Source: Brevipalpus yothersi
Taxonomy: Eukaryota > Arthropoda > Arachnida > Trombidiformes > Tenuipalpidae
NCBI GenBank assembly: GCA_003956705.1
Contig: QZCP01000163.1
Location: 27,775 to 91,774, forward strand
Length of the DNA stretch: 64,000 nucleotides
Reading direction: 5' to 3'
How positions within the stretch are numbered: the first letter of the stretch is position 1; each line of letters opens with the position of its first letter. Shown piece by piece: positions 1 to 11,226 of this stretch. The translations under genes and the position numbers were made by a program. The notes below the pieces were generated by a model, which was not told where the DNA came from, did no database searches, and worked only from the letters and a program-made list of their open reading frames with translations.

Positions 1-750
1 AAAAATGAGTCCTCAGGCTCATTCGTTGTTTGAAAATTCTGACTCTCTAATTCACTGAATACTTTTTCTTTTAGCTGCGAGTGTTTCTTACTTTCACTTG
101 AACTATGAAACAAAAGGGATTACTTCTATCAATTGGATAAGCAATCTCAAGTTTCACTTACCGAAGATGATCAAGCTCACAGGCCATATCTTTTGCAACA
201 ACTGAGCAATCATCGATAGCAAATTCCAAGAATCGAGCAGCTTCTTCTTGCCAAACTCTACAAACACGACTACATTCTTGAAGATCAAACCATCTGAGAT
301 GCTTGAAAATTTCACTTATGATATGGGGCATATACCATAAGTTATTTATCATGGCCTTTGGAGGAGGAAAAAAAATTAAACCAAATTAGTAATGTCTCCC
401 CCATCATAAAGATTTAGAAATTAATTTGCTGCTGCTATGAAATTATCATATCGTTCATCAGTCATTATCCGAATATCGATCAGATTTTCTGTTTATAAAT
501 CGTTTAGGTACATCTCAGAGTGACCAGAACAGTAGTCATCACAAAATCTTCCTTTTGATTACAGATTATCAGCAGAAAGCAAATGTTCAACAAAAACTAG
601 CGAAGACTGTTATGAACTTACCGAGTTCTTAGAGGCCACTCCATAACCGACCCCGAGTTTAGACTCCACTTTTCTCTTGAAAGCTGATTGAAGTGCTAGA
701 AATTCAGCTTCGTCAGCATTTAGCTGAGAATTTCGTCGCTTACAGCTCAT
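1..750 (-). CDS. FB1, group-3 F-box-like protein, cut by left window edge
   Basis: Three exons are visible: 622..750 (43 codons from the ATG at 750), 162..355, and 1..54, which continues off the window. Introns are 356-621 and 55-161, both GT-AG and phase-consistent. Exon 1 is basic (SCKRRNSQ, AFKRKVES). Exon 2 carries the most canonical F-box of the array: MPHIISEIFKHL, then DLQECSRVCRVWQEEA. Exon 3 begins ELESQNFQTTNEPEDS, matching the start of exon 3 in FB10 (29861-31481). Exon 2 also has its own in-frame ATG at 352. The C-terminal domain lies outside the window, so intactness cannot be judged. Confidence 0.8.
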
Positions 751-2263
751 TAGTTGAGAATTTCTCGATTGGATAACAAAATACAAATTGGAAATGATGA
801 GAGCTGGTTGAGTTAACAGGAAACAGAGTAATGAGAAGAAGTTATAAATCCAAACGATGCAAAGTATATCGATACTCACATTTGTTTATGCGTCACATCC
901 TGTGAGAACGAGAAGAAATTTAAACTATGACTGAAGAGAGATCATGCAATCCATATCGATGATTGGGCAATGTAACGGCTCATACCGATTGTGGCTCCGA
1001 AAATTGGAGTGAGAAGACCAAGCTTAATGACTTGATGACTTAATGACTTATCAATAATGAGCGTATTTGTAACTAGGTTGCGAGACAATTTCTGGGCTGC
1101 AACGCTTGAAAATGGTGCGTTATATTTGGAGATATCAATTTTGAGAAAAAAGCTAAAAATGGTTTCATCGCATCATAAGATGTTTGGATCTTGATTTTTC
1201 GACAAATATTTTGGAAAAGAAGAGATGAGATGGAAAGTCATGGGAGAAAGAAATCGAAGCTTACAATTTGTTTAGGCATCAGCTAATGTTTTTCTCGCTG
1301 AAAATCATTCAATTCCAATCATGTGAGAGCGGAAGAGGAAAGTACAATGAAAATCTCACTCAATAAATCAGCTCAAAGAGCCTCCTCCATATTGATTGAT
1401 GATTGTGAGAGTCAAGACAAAGGCAAACAACGAAGGGAAATTCTCCGAGTTTAGGTAAAAACAACCACAGTAATAGAGAAATAGAGGACTTGTGAAAGAG
1501 TTCTTTAGATTATCAGAACATGATTGTGAATAGAACGCATTTCGAACAAACGGAGAGAAGAGTCTGAAGGTGTTTAGCTGAGGAATATATGGGGCAAAGA
1601 GAGAGTAAAAGGTTGTGAAGGGAAAAAGTATCGTACTTTTTGTGAATTACAACCTATCGATAGGTGTATTTTGATAGATGAATAAAAAAGACGACCCAGA
1701 AATGACATCTTTGCTCAGTGATCTAAATACTGAGTATGAATTGGATGTGTTTCCTTCCAAAAGAAAACAGAAGAGAGTGAATGGATTTTCCTCCAAGCTT
1801 GAGAAATGATTTTCCCTCAAAAACATCTCGCACATGAAATGTGCAAAAATTAACATACTCATGATTGCTTCACACTATGATTAATTTGAAGACAGAAAAA
1901 TTGTATCACTCTTAACCAAGATCCAGTGGCAAGACACAGAAGCCGAAATTGTTTGGGTATCAAGAAAGGACGTAATTTGTTTCAAAATATGTTCAAAAAC
2001 TCAAAAAATTACCACAAAGAAAGAAGTTGAAGAATGTGTGAAGGTGAGCTTTATCGGTAATTGTTTTTTTTCATCGTATGCGTTGCAAAAGGATTTCAGG
2101 ACAAAAATTCAATGTAGGTAAATGAGAATATATTTGTTCAACCAATGAGAGAGAAGAGATGGAGAGATACAAGTTTATATTAATATGTTAATGCCTCGAG
2201 ATTTCTTCCGCATTGTATCAAGGTTGCAAATGATTACGAATGCAAATGCAATCAAAGCAAATA
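751..2263. other. Intergenic: FB1 5' flank and FB2 3' flank, duplicated blocks
   Basis: No gene is supported here. The sequence matches other intergenic stretches: 1370-1860 recurs near 10600, 17260, 37200, 53330 and 57010, and 1890-2263 recurs immediately downstream of the other group-1 genes. Minus-strand open stretches such as 1647-1862 reappear in copies but shift frame between them, so I read them as non-coding. Confidence 0.6.
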
Positions 2264-3690
2264 CTAAATTCGAATCAAGTGCAGACAAAGATAGTTAGAT
2301 ATTTCTCTATCAATTGAATCAAAATCAGCCACTGATAGGATTCTGATGAATTTTATGGAGGGAAAAAGCCTAGAGATTAGAGAGAAGGTGAGATCATTCA
2401 TCTTTGTAAATCCTATTCCACAATCAAATCTCGTTTTTTGATAATAAAAACCGATACCTCTGCCATCATTAACAAAGAAATTTTCGCTATCAAGCCTCTT
2501 TTTAAAATCGCCAGCTTTTCTCTCAATACCCTCTTGATTGAGATGACAATCACGGACAATAAGACGGGCAGACTTGATATCTTTTCCACAAAAAGCAACG
2601 CTTATTCCGTTCGATCTTCGAAAACCCTCGAATCTCGCGTCATGATATAAGTAATCGGGCGAATTCAACGTTGTACCAGATACCGTACAAGGAGAAGTGG
2701 AAAATGGAATAGTTTGCTTGATTTGCTGCCATATTGATTTAATAGCAGCTTTGCGTCTCTTCCCATTTATGGTAAAAAAATTATTAATCAAAATTAAGAT
2801 TGATCTCACTGGGAAATCAGGATTGTCAGTGATTGGTCTTGGACTTTCAGGATCTGACCAGTCAGTGACGATGACTTTGTGATCAGAAGTGTATCGATTC
2901 AAGTGGAAACCTCCAATATACCTTCTATAATGAGTATCTGTATATGGAAACGATTCAAATAGCTTCGGAGTATCGAAATGTTTATCAAGCTCTCTGTAGA
3001 TCTGGAGTTTGGAATAATTGTCAACTTTCAGATCATAGCTAAATATTGCATCGTGATCGATGATCACTGTGGGATTTTCAGGTGATAGTGATGAGATTAC
3101 CTCATCAAAACTACTGAAGCTCATGAAAGAAAAACTAGGAATGCATCTCATATCTTTGTGGAAGAAATCCTTCATATATTTCTTCACATCAGGATCCACT
3201 GACAGATGGAAACCACTGGCTCGCCAGAAGAACCAATTGTTGTTTAGAGACATTTTTTCAAAAGCTCGAGTATTCAAGATTTCGTGTCCCGTTTCTCTGT
3301 AAAAAAAAGATTTGATTCAGTATCGAACAATCCCAAGAATGGAAAGAAACTGACCTGAGAAATTGCAATTCTTCACCCATATATTTACCATCCAAGTAAC
3401 AATCATCAATAAGAGGACACTTTACGAGAAATTCAATAGCCTCACCCCATTTACCAAACGCTCGTCCAAAATTGTACACATCAATTGGCTTGAGATATTT
3501 GAAAACATTTTGAATGATGGGAGGTTGCTTCAATGCTATGTCCATGGCTGGATACTGGGAGAGACGAAAATATAATAAGACCGCATGTTGATGGGACAAA
3601 AAATTTGTGCAAAATTCAGAGCGCTCTTACCTTTTGTTTAGCTGATGATTCTTCAGCAATCCATTCTGATGATTCGCTTTCAGATTCCAT
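2264..3690 (-). CDS. FB2, group-1 F-box-like protein (430 aa)
   Basis: Exons are 3631..3690 (20 codons), 3355..3554 and 2264..3296, joined by GT-AG introns of 76 and 58 nt; the spliced frame is open for 430 residues. Exon 1 is acidic and serine-rich here (MESESESSEWIAEESS) rather than basic. Residues about 24-70 are the F-box-like part (PPIIQNVFKYLKPIDVYNF). The rest is the family C-terminal domain with WFFWRAS, GFHLNRYTSDHKVIVTDW, ISVAFCGKDIKSA and a final LCLHLIRI. Both the exon-1 ATG and the exon-2 ATG (3545, context GCCATGG) are present. The promoter is split by MULE-1, which begins 187 bp upstream of the ATG. The SCF-adaptor role is inferred from the F-box only. Confidence 0.85.
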
Positions 3691-3833
3691 TCAAAGAATT
3701 CAAAGATTTGCTGAATTTATCATTCAATCAATCAACAAAATTGGATGTTTTTTTCAGTTCGCAAAAAATATGAACAAATTCCAGAAACACTACCAAAACA
3801 AAGATGACGAAATACCAGATGATTGCAGTCAAA

Positions 3834-3877
3834 AACGGAAGTGGCGCTCATTAAGTGATCTGCTTTCAGAGAGCGGG
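3834..3877 (-). promoter_or_regulatory. Proximal half of FB2 shared promoter motif
   Basis: It reads ACGGAAGTGGCGC then AAGTGATCTGCTTTCAGAGA and GCGGG on the plus strand, after which MULE-1 interrupts. The other half (AAAGAAATTCGCTAAAATT) lies beyond the element at 8003-8021. Uninterrupted copies upstream of FB4 and FB8 show the original arrangement. The ETS-like and E2F-like reading is by motif resemblance. Confidence 0.65.
3869..3877. repeat. Target-site duplication of MULE-1, left copy
   Basis: GAGAGCGGG directly precedes the left terminal inverted repeat and is repeated exactly at 7994-8002. Nine base pairs is the usual Mutator-type duplication length. Confidence 0.93.
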
Positions 3878-3915
3878 ACAGAAGGATCTTTTCCAAACGG
3901 CTCCCTCCAATCAGA
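3878..3915 (+). repeat. MULE-1 left terminal inverted repeat
   Basis: Begins ACAGAAGGATCTTTTCC and matches the reverse complement of 7956-7993 for 38 of 38 bases; the next bases diverge (GAAG versus AGCT). Confidence 0.95.
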
Positions 3916-4051
3916 GAAGAGCACATGATCAAATGGCGCAAAAGTGAAACATGATGACTAATTGAGTTTTGATTGAAAATTGAGAAGTTTGTTATTAAAT
4001 TGATTAATTATAATTGAATGATTAAATTGACTAATTATAATTGAAGGTGAC

Positions 4052-4056
<5 letters not shown>

Positions 4057-4101
<45 letters not shown>

Positions 4102-4107
4102 GAGAAA
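4057..4107. repeat. (GA)n microsatellite
   Basis: About 30 bp of uninterrupted GA dinucleotides followed by an impure GA-rich tail, inside MULE-1 and upstream of its zinc-finger gene. Confidence 0.9.
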
Positions 4108-4267
4108 GAAAAATCTTTTGACCGAACGAATCAGTCAATTGTTTTGATCAATAGAGTGAACATTGATTTCTCCGTTTTTTGTTTTAAAAGCAAGATTTTG
4201 TTTTGATTTTCGTGGCTTTTGGTTATTGTTCTTTGGGAAACTCACAATAAAATCATCTTTGGACACA

Positions 4268-5251
4268 ATGGTGGGTTTGTTTGGATGTTTTCTATGTGCC
4301 ATTCAACTAATTTTTTGTCTCGATCTTTTTGTATTTCTTTGGTAGAGTTCAACCAGGAATCGAACTTCGAGCCAGAGGAATCCTCCCAGTGCATCAGTGG
4401 TTTCGAGTCGATCACGTATTTCGATTGACAGTGTTCAAAGTGAACCTGGAACTTCGGGAACCAATCCGGTAAGTGAAAATTATCATACCCGCAACCTACC
4501 CGCAAGCAACTGGATTGAAAGATCTTGTTTTCATTCTTCAAGGGGAGATTTGGCTCTGTCTTGAGGATCACTAGTTCAAGAGCTTCAGGGGGTCCAGAAC
4601 CAAAAAACAAGAGGACTAAAGTGAGTAACTGTTGACGAGAGATCCAAATTGAATTTTGATAATCATCTTCATACTGATGAAAAAAACTTAAATTTCTCTC
4701 TTTACAGCAAACTTGCAAGAACATAGAAGGCCATTATCCAATCACTGAATTGGTACGTGAAGGTCCTGTTTATAATGAAGATGGAACTATCTGGGCAGAA
4801 AGAGGGGTTCTGGTTGAACATGAAAAGTTGGTGTATCGCTTGAAAGATGTAGATGCACCAGACCTCGAGCCCAAATCATATGTAAGTATTTCACTAAAGT
4901 TGTTTTCTCTTAATTCTCATTCAAATTCCTCGATACTAGGGACCGATAAATGCACCAGGAAGCGGCGAAAAATATATGTTTGGCCATTCAGCTGCCGAAA
5001 TTTTGGGTCCAGAAATGGCGGAAATTGAAGCACGTAGGCGAGCGAAGAATGGTGTGAACCCTGATGCTCAATGCCGATTTTGTCAAAGGTGGTTTACTCG
5101 TCGCCAGCAGCGTGATGACCATGAAAAGAATAGATGCCGTCATCCTGGAGCCCCTCATCATCAATGCGATGAAATTTGTCAATCAAGTGCTAAAGAATGC
5201 ATTGGAGCTAAACCATGGCAGAAGGCCCCTGATAGGCGATTCACTCGCTAG
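4268..5251 (+). CDS. MULE-1 accessory C2HC zinc-finger protein
   Basis: Four in-phase exons are well supported: 4346..4468, 4543..4620, 4708..4881 and 4940..5251 (stop). All junctions are GT-AG and phase 0, giving 228 residues. The start is uncertain. A single ATG codon at 4268-4270 followed by GTGGGT could splice to 4346 in frame (Met-Ser-Ser-Thr...), and this is the model used. The N-terminus is Ser/Arg-rich. The last exon holds one zinc finger, CRFCQRWFTRRQQRDDHE then NRC (Cys-x2-Cys-x12-His-x4-Cys), followed by a Cys-rich tail. It converges on the transposase. The spacing resembles the finger of the MULE-2 accessory protein, so a DNA-binding helper of transposition is plausible; that role is inferred. 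Confidence 0.7.
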
Positions 5252-7570
5252 TATGGTCAAAATAAACCATACCCGCAAGCTACCCGCAAGCTACTTTAAA
5301 GGGTTTTTTGAATATTAATAATGACTAATAATGACTACTACTAACCAAAAATGTTCTACTAACCTTACTAATAAGAATGATAAGCTCATTTCATGAATAT
5401 TTATGATACTTTTAATAATAACAAAATTATTGCATTTGATTTCCATCCATGAAAATTTCTCGATCCAAATTACTGATTACTTTTTCGTCTTTTTTGGCAA
5501 GCCTTCTCTTCTTCTCGATGAATCTTTTCTGTGGTGTCAGATTTTTCTTCGTTCTGTTTTTGGAAACAGGAATAAGCTGACTTCCTTCCTTCACTTTTTT
5601 CAAAGCTTTGAGATTCGATTCAATCGGTTTGATGAACTTCCAAACCGACTTCAGATCATCTTGATCAGTGCAAGATGAGCGAACAAGGGCCGTAAAGTGA
5701 GCAATAATTTTATCTTTCTCTACTTCCACATCCGTTTCTATCTTTTCTCTACTTATCATTCTGAAGAGGAGATGATCCTGTTGGCTTAGTGGATCAGAAG
5801 ATACTACATCTTCGTGCGGCTCAGAACGTTCAGACTCTTCTTGGGCGTTTCCAACAGATACCCGCAAGGTACCCTCAAGAAGATTTTTTTGGCTGTTTAG
5901 CAATACAAAATGAATGTGTTTGCAGATATTCCCTTTGATAGCATGATCAAAACAATCGCAAGAACATTGATTCACGCAAATATTGCAATCATCACAAATC
6001 AAATCACAATCACATTCCACATTGAGATGAAATTCAACAGTGTAGAGGTTTACACCATTATCAGACTCACTAAGAACAGTCCAAGAATTATCATCTATCT
6101 GGGCAATCGTGAACGAACTCTGTGTTGCTCTTTTGTGTCTCTCTCTAATGTCTTCATTTCGTTCCGAAACGTTACCCATTGTCTTACGAATTACTCTCTC
6201 TTTCTGCATATGGTAGATGAGTTTCATTAGAGTGTGGATCGAGTGATCCATTCTCCTGACTTTTTTCCCCTCCATGAATACATGCTTCAAATTTCTATGT
6301 AAATTCTCAAGATACATATTCGTATTGATTCCGAGATTCTTTCGGTAACAATAAGCCCATTGCTCTGCTCGATTCATATAGTAGCTTCGATAATAGCCAA
6401 TGAAGCCTCTGCATGAATCATTTGAGTACTTTTTGAGGAAATACTCTTGCTTTTTCAGGAATTGTTGCACGTTCAACTCTTTCTGTATATTCATGAGATC
6501 AGCTTTCAATCTCTTACGGAGCTCAATGTCAGTTATTTCTGAAATTTTCAGATTCCAGTTTCTTATCACGTGCCATGAACAGAGAAGACGATGATCGGGT
6601 GGCTGGAATACTTGGATCCAAGCATTATAATAGGCAGCATAATCATCACTCATGAATACTTTCGATTTCTCTATTTTCGAAATATCTCTCACGGCTTGAA
6701 AAAATTTCAAGAACGTGTCCGTATCAACTTCTAGCGAATAGAGAAAAGCTACTGGAAAACCTTTTCTGTGAAGAGAAGAAGAAAAAATTAATTTTTCAGG
6801 TACCCGCAAGCTACCCGCAAGCTACTTTTTTCTTACCTATTTTCATCCACAACCATGATGGTTGTTAACTGGAAATTGTAATCATTTGTTCCGTGTGTTG
6901 AATCTATTGCAATGATGTTATCTCCGAATTGGTTGAACATACTGATCTGAGCGGAAGTGGCGATTGCCAACAGCATTGACTCACCTTCAGTCTGCTCACG
7001 ATATAAAAGTATTGGATCAGAATCCGATGATTGCATCTCATCGATCATTGCTTGCACACTCGTCAGATCATTTGGATCTCTTCTCACATCTATACCAATT
7101 TTGAAATCACGAGCAATGTTCTTGAAGTCTCTCATCCTGGTTCCATGGATACGATGCTGATTTTCCTCACAAAAACTTGATCTTATCTTGTCCAGAATGA
7201 ATTGTCTACTCATACCCATCGAGATGTAGCCAGCAATGAGCTTACGATCATCTGGATGATTGTTTAAATGTCTCAACTCGATTGTATGCCCAACATGTGT
7301 TTTCATATATAGAACTCTGATAGTTCCGTCACTGACTTGAACCTTTAGCGTAGCTGGACACCGTGAATTGATCTTACGGGAGCCTATCCTTTTCAAATAT
7401 CTTTTTCTTGTTTCTGGTGGATGATAATACCCTGATCGATTGCAATCATAGTAAATTCTATCTTTACTCTGAGCACTCTTGGTGAAATAAACATTCAAAG
7501 ATTTTTCTTCATCAGCTTTCCATGTTTCAAAGTCTGATAAAAAATAAGCACCCCCAAGGTACCCGCAAGG
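4486..7570. repeat. Dispersed 11-mer TACCCGCAAGC repeats inside MULE-1
   Basis: The motif occurs at 4486-4507 (two copies, first imperfect, in the helper-gene intron), 5270-5291 (perfect tandem pair, in the 3' spacer), 5859-5879 (pair, second imperfect, inside transposase coding sequence), 6801-6822 (perfect pair, transposase intron) and 7560-7570 (single, transposase intron). All copies are in the same orientation. I noticed none outside the element. Confidence 0.85.
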
Positions 7571-7881
7571 GAACGATTAATGAAAAGGAAACCTGAGAAA
7601 TCATTCATTTTTTCGAGAGTTATCTCACCTGATAATGACTTGAATATAAGCTGATCCGTTTCAATCGTTCGATTATGTTCGACTTGTAAATGCTGTAAAT
7701 AAACATCACTCTTAGTAATTTTGTCCTTGCACAAAGCACATTGAAAACCATTCTTCTCTCTTCCATGAAAATTGTTTGCATGTTTTAATAAGTTTCTCTT
7801 CTCAGAGAAGGTTTTTTCACACTTTTCACAGGTGAAAATAGTGGCCTTAGCGGCATCGGAAGCTGAATTTTCACCAAACAT
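5427..7881 (-). CDS. MULE-1 transposase (762 aa)
   Basis: Exons are 7629..7881, 6837..7533 and 5427..6765; introns of 95 and 71 nt are GT-AG and phase-consistent. Two C2H2 fingers open the protein (C18/C21/H34/H39 and C48/C51/H64/H69). A FAR1/FLYWCH-like zinc motif follows (C115, C143, H164, H167), preceded by FETWKADEEKSLNVYF. The MULE catalytic core has D295 (AIDSTHGTN), D357 (VFMSDDYAAYYNAW, then CSWHVIRNW) and a candidate E470 (MYLENLHRN). A SWIM zinc finger sits near residues 584-600 (CSC...CKH). The C-terminus is charged and basic. The start ATG at 7881 lies 75 bp inside the right terminal repeat. No stop or frameshift breaks the frame. It should catalyse cut-and-paste transposition of the element. 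Confidence 0.88.
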
Positions 7882-7955
7882 TTAACAAGTTTCCGACTTT
7901 TAACTTGGTTGCCATGACGAGACTGGCAAATATAGAGGCGCTTGTTCTGCTAGCT

Positions 7956-7993
7956 TCTGATTGGAGGGAGCCGTTTGGAAAAGATCCTTCTGT
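7956..7993 (-). repeat. MULE-1 right terminal inverted repeat
   Basis: Perfect reverse complement of 3878-3915, ending GATCCTTCTGT directly before the right target duplication. Confidence 0.95.
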
Positions 7994-8002
7994 GAGAGCG
8001 GG
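7994..8002. repeat. Target-site duplication of MULE-1, right copy
   Basis: GAGAGCGGG, identical to 3869-3877. With the following AAA it rebuilds the GCGGGAAA block at 7998-8005. Confidence 0.93.
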
Positions 8003-8490
8003 AAAGAAATTCGCTAAAATTGAATGGGCTACTTTAATCAATCCGAAAAAGGTAAACAAGCCGAACATTGATTAAGTAAAATACAATCGTTTTAATCGCT
8101 GATTTTTTTTATCATGAAATTTGCCCTATTTGTTTTCACTATTGGCGATAACAAACTTTCTGAGTTAATCCAATTATTCCATAATTCCATATATGGAACT
8201 ATCTTATGATAGTGAAGGTGTAAATTTTCAGAACTATGTGATTACTTCGATTCATTGTATTAGGATTTGTTTTAGAGAGGTGCTCATGATCAAAGTAATA
8301 TCGATTGTGTAATTTTCTTTGCAAAGAAGTGTTATTTGTTCGTTTGCCTAAAAAAGTGAAGAGTTTAGGAGAAAATGAGAAATAATTTGGAATCAATGTT
8401 TTGTATGCATATATAAATCAAAATTTGTTCAAATTAGGGTGGATGTAGATAATTTGCTTATTGAAATGGTGTATTGAACAAACTTGAGTA
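8003..8490. other. Severed distal promoter of FB2 and spacer to FB3
   Basis: Starts with AAAGAAATTCGCTAAAATT, the distal part of the shared promoter motif that belongs to FB2, now 4.1 kb away. The rest resembles the AT-rich block upstream of other group-1 genes and the 3' flank of FB3. No gene seen. Confidence 0.6.
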
Positions 8491-9794
8491 CTAAATGTGG
8501 ATCAAGTGAATACAAAGATGCTTCCGTAAAATTTGGTCATAATCTTTTGAAAAAATGTGATCATGGGTGAAATTTACAAAAATTTTGAAAAACTTGATAG
8601 ATGGGAAGGTTTTCGAGACAATTTTGAACGCAAAATCGTCCTCAGGTAAGTTCCAGCAGCGGTCTGTTTCTTGAAAAAATAAACCAAAAACTCTATTATC
8701 ATCGATAGGGAAACATTTATTTCCGAGTTCCTTCTTGAAATCACAAGCTCTACGATTCAAACGCTTCGGAGTATAATCTGGTTCTATGATTCTAAGGGTG
8801 GCAGTCTTGATATCTTTTCCAGCCAAAGCAATGCTGATACCGTTACACGATCGGAAGCTCTTGAATTTTGGATCATGATACCAGAAGTTAGAGTGGCACA
8901 TCATTCCACCAGATATTTCGGCAGAAGAGCTAGAGAACAGGTGCTCGAATATACTTTTGTAAGCAGCTGTATCACTCTCACCATTGAATTGAAAACGTTG
9001 ATTTGTTAGAAGGATCAATGATTTGATAGGAAAATTTGGATCATTAGTGATTGGCCTTTGTTTTTTAGGGCTTGACAATTTAGTAACAATCACTTTGTAT
9101 TCAGATGAATATCGATTCAGGTGAAAACCTTCAAAGTGTCTTCCATGTAACCTTTCATCATCGGGCAAAGATTCAAAGAGCTTTGGAGTGCCGAAATGTC
9201 TATCGAGTGCTCCATAAACCTCAAGCAGAGAGCCTTTAGTCACTGTCAGATCTTGCCATTTACATAGACTGATGACCGCAGTAGGATTCATTGGTGATAT
9301 TGATCTGATCACATCTTTGGTCCTCTTTCCGTAATTGAAGCTCATGAAAGAGAAACTAGGAATACACCTCATATCTTTCTCGAAAAATTCCTTCAAATAG
9401 GTAATATGTTCATCATTGAAAAAATCCATTGATAGCCGAAAAGTTCTTGCTTGCCAAAGAAACCAAAATTGTCCAGGAGGTATGAGAGCATGATTTTCAA
9501 GGACTTTATGATTCTCTCTCCTGTGAAGGGGGGAAAAGAAAGAAGAAAATGATTATAATAGAAACAAAGCTAAAAAATCATCAAAAAGAACGAAACTAAC
9601 CTCAGGGCTTTCAATTTGAACTCCATATCCAGATAATAAAAGTAACAATCATCAATCAGGGGGCATTTTCCCAGAAATAGGAGAACTTCTTCTCGCCACT
9701 CATTGAATGCCGCGCCAAAGTGGTACAGATCGATGGGTTCCAGATAGTTGAACACACACCGAATTATTGGAGGTTGCATCAGAGCTGTTTTCAT
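8491..9794 (-). CDS. FB3, group-2 F-box-like protein (407 aa from exon 2)
   Basis: Exon 2 is 9601..9794 from its ATG (splice acceptor at 9803/9804) and exon 3 is 8491..9520; the intron is 80 nt. The F-box-like part reads PPIIRCVFNYLEPIDLYHF. The C-terminal domain has WFLWQARTFRLS, GFHLNRYSSEYKVIVTKL, ISIALAGKDIKTATL and ends LCIHLIHI. The usual first exon is recognisable at 9870-9929 with its donor, but its ATG has become TTG (FB9, the closest relative, keeps ATG). Translation therefore probably starts in exon 2, without the basic tail. The upstream motif is degenerate (10102-10146). Confidence 0.8.
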
Positions 9795-9869
9795 GGCTGA
9801 ACACTGAAGAGAGAGAAAAGAACGTTGAGAACCTGTGTTGACGGGTAGGAAGAATCACAATACTCTTAC

Positions 9870-9929
9870 CACTGATTCAACTGATGATTCCTGCGAAATT
9901 TGTTGAGGAAACTTGCTTTTGAGCTCCAA
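9870..9929 (-). other. FB3 first exon without start codon
   Basis: Sixty nucleotides are collinear with FB9 exon 1 (28933-28992), with donor GTAAGA at the inner end, but TTG stands where FB9 has ATG. Probably an untranslated leader exon. Confidence 0.6.
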
Positions 9930-11226
9930 CCAAGGGAAGGAGATGAAATGCGATAAAACAATCAGGAAAACTTATTCAATTGTCAATTACAATTTGCCAG
10001 ATAAGTCAAGATACGAGAACTTCTCAATGAGAAGTTTCTCAAAATTTTGTCAACAAAGATGATGAAATATAAGAACGCTGATTGCGATATGGACCTAAAA
10101 ACGGAAGTGGCGCCCATCAAAATGATCTACTCCAAGAACGGGAAAAAGTTCGATCGAATATGAAAGTCTACTTCACCGAATACTGATAGAGGAAATATTT
10201 GATGTTAGAGAGCCCTCCAAGTTTTCTCGATAGAAACTTCTTCAGCAATATTAACATTGTTATATTGGATAAAATAGTCGCTTCAAAAAGGTAAGTTTAA
10301 AAATTTTCAAATAAATTCATGATTTTGTTCAGTGAAAATGGTGAGGTATATTTACAGATATCGATTTTGAAAAAATGCTAGAAAGATGTTTTCATCTCTT
10401 GAGAAAACATATGGATCTTGATTTTTTGACGAATATTTCGAAAAATGGAATGAGATGATTCAAGTCATGAGGGAAAGGAATAGAAGCTCACAATTTTTCA
10501 GGGATCAGCTGATGTTCTTCTCGCAGAAAACTATTCAATTCAAACCATGTGAGAGTGGAAGAAGAAAGTACAATGAAATTCTCACTCGGTAAATCAGCTG
10601 AAAGAGCCTCCTCCATATTGATGATTGTGAACGTCAGAGGCAAACAATACAAGAAAATTTCCCAAGATTAGGTAAAAATAACCACAGCAATACAGCAATA
10701 GAGGACTTGTGGAAGAGTTCTTTAGAGCTCTTTATTATCAGAATATGATTACGAAGAGAACGCACTTCAAACAAACGCAGAGGAGAGTCGATGAAAAAAA
10801 GCGATCCAGAAATGACATCTTTGCTCTGTGATCGAAATATGCAGAGAATTAAAATGCTCTCTTTCTTTACACTCTGAGATGATTAATTTGGAGATGAAAA
10901 ATTCTGTTTCACTGAAACTAAAATCCAGTGATAAGACACAGAACCCGAACTGTTAGTGCATCAAGAGAGAACTTTGAATAAAAATGTGTACGACAAGCAT
11001 CAGAAAATAATCACCGAGAAAAGTGTTGGAGAATGTGTGTAGTTGGTCTCCCTAAGGAAATTGTTTATTTCATCGTATGCAATTTCATTCCTTGTAGGTA
11101 GATAAGAATTTATTTGTTTCCTCAATCAGAGAAAAGATGGACAGACACAAATGTATGAGAGCCCTGAAATTTTTCTCGTATCATCTCAAGCTGCATATAG
11201 TATTATCGAGAACGAAAGAGCAAATA
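9930..11226. promoter_or_regulatory. FB3 upstream motif and duplicated intergenic blocks
   Basis: ACGGAAGTGGCGC at 10101-10113 and ACGGGAAA near 10138 form a degenerate version of the shared promoter. From about 10240 the DNA matches blocks seen upstream of other array members, and 10915-11226 is the conserved 3' flank of group-1 genes. No gene supported. Confidence 0.55.

Larger units (their letters stand above)
3878..7993. mobile_element. MULE-1, complete Mutator-like DNA transposon (4116 bp)
   Basis: Perfect 38-bp terminal inverted repeats lie at 3878-3915 and 7956-7993, flanked by the identical 9-bp duplication GAGAGCGGG. Removing the element restores a sequence matching the promoter motif of sibling genes (for example 12863-12893), which is an internal proof of insertion. 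Inside are a plus-strand zinc-finger gene (4268-5251) and a minus-strand transposase (5427-7881), convergent and 175 bp apart. A (GA)n tract lies near the left end. An 11-bp motif TACCCGCAAGC recurs at five internal sites. Intact repeats, perfect target duplication and open genes suggest a recent, possibly still active copy. Confidence 0.93.

Noticed and set aside
1647..1862. Minus-strand frame (CEMFLRENHFSSLEENPF) with copies near 43100, 53600 and 57400
   Set aside because: Copies shift frame relative to one another and one runs into a (TC)n tract; no splice or start conservation.
3533..3928. Plus-strand 131-codon frame across FB2 exon 1 and the MULE-1 border
   Set aside because: It spans a transposon junction and is antisense to a better-supported exon.
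5859..5879. The 11-mer pairs as transposon ends of a smaller element nested in MULE-1
   Set aside because: All copies have the same orientation, one lies in uninterrupted transposase codons, and no target duplications flank them.
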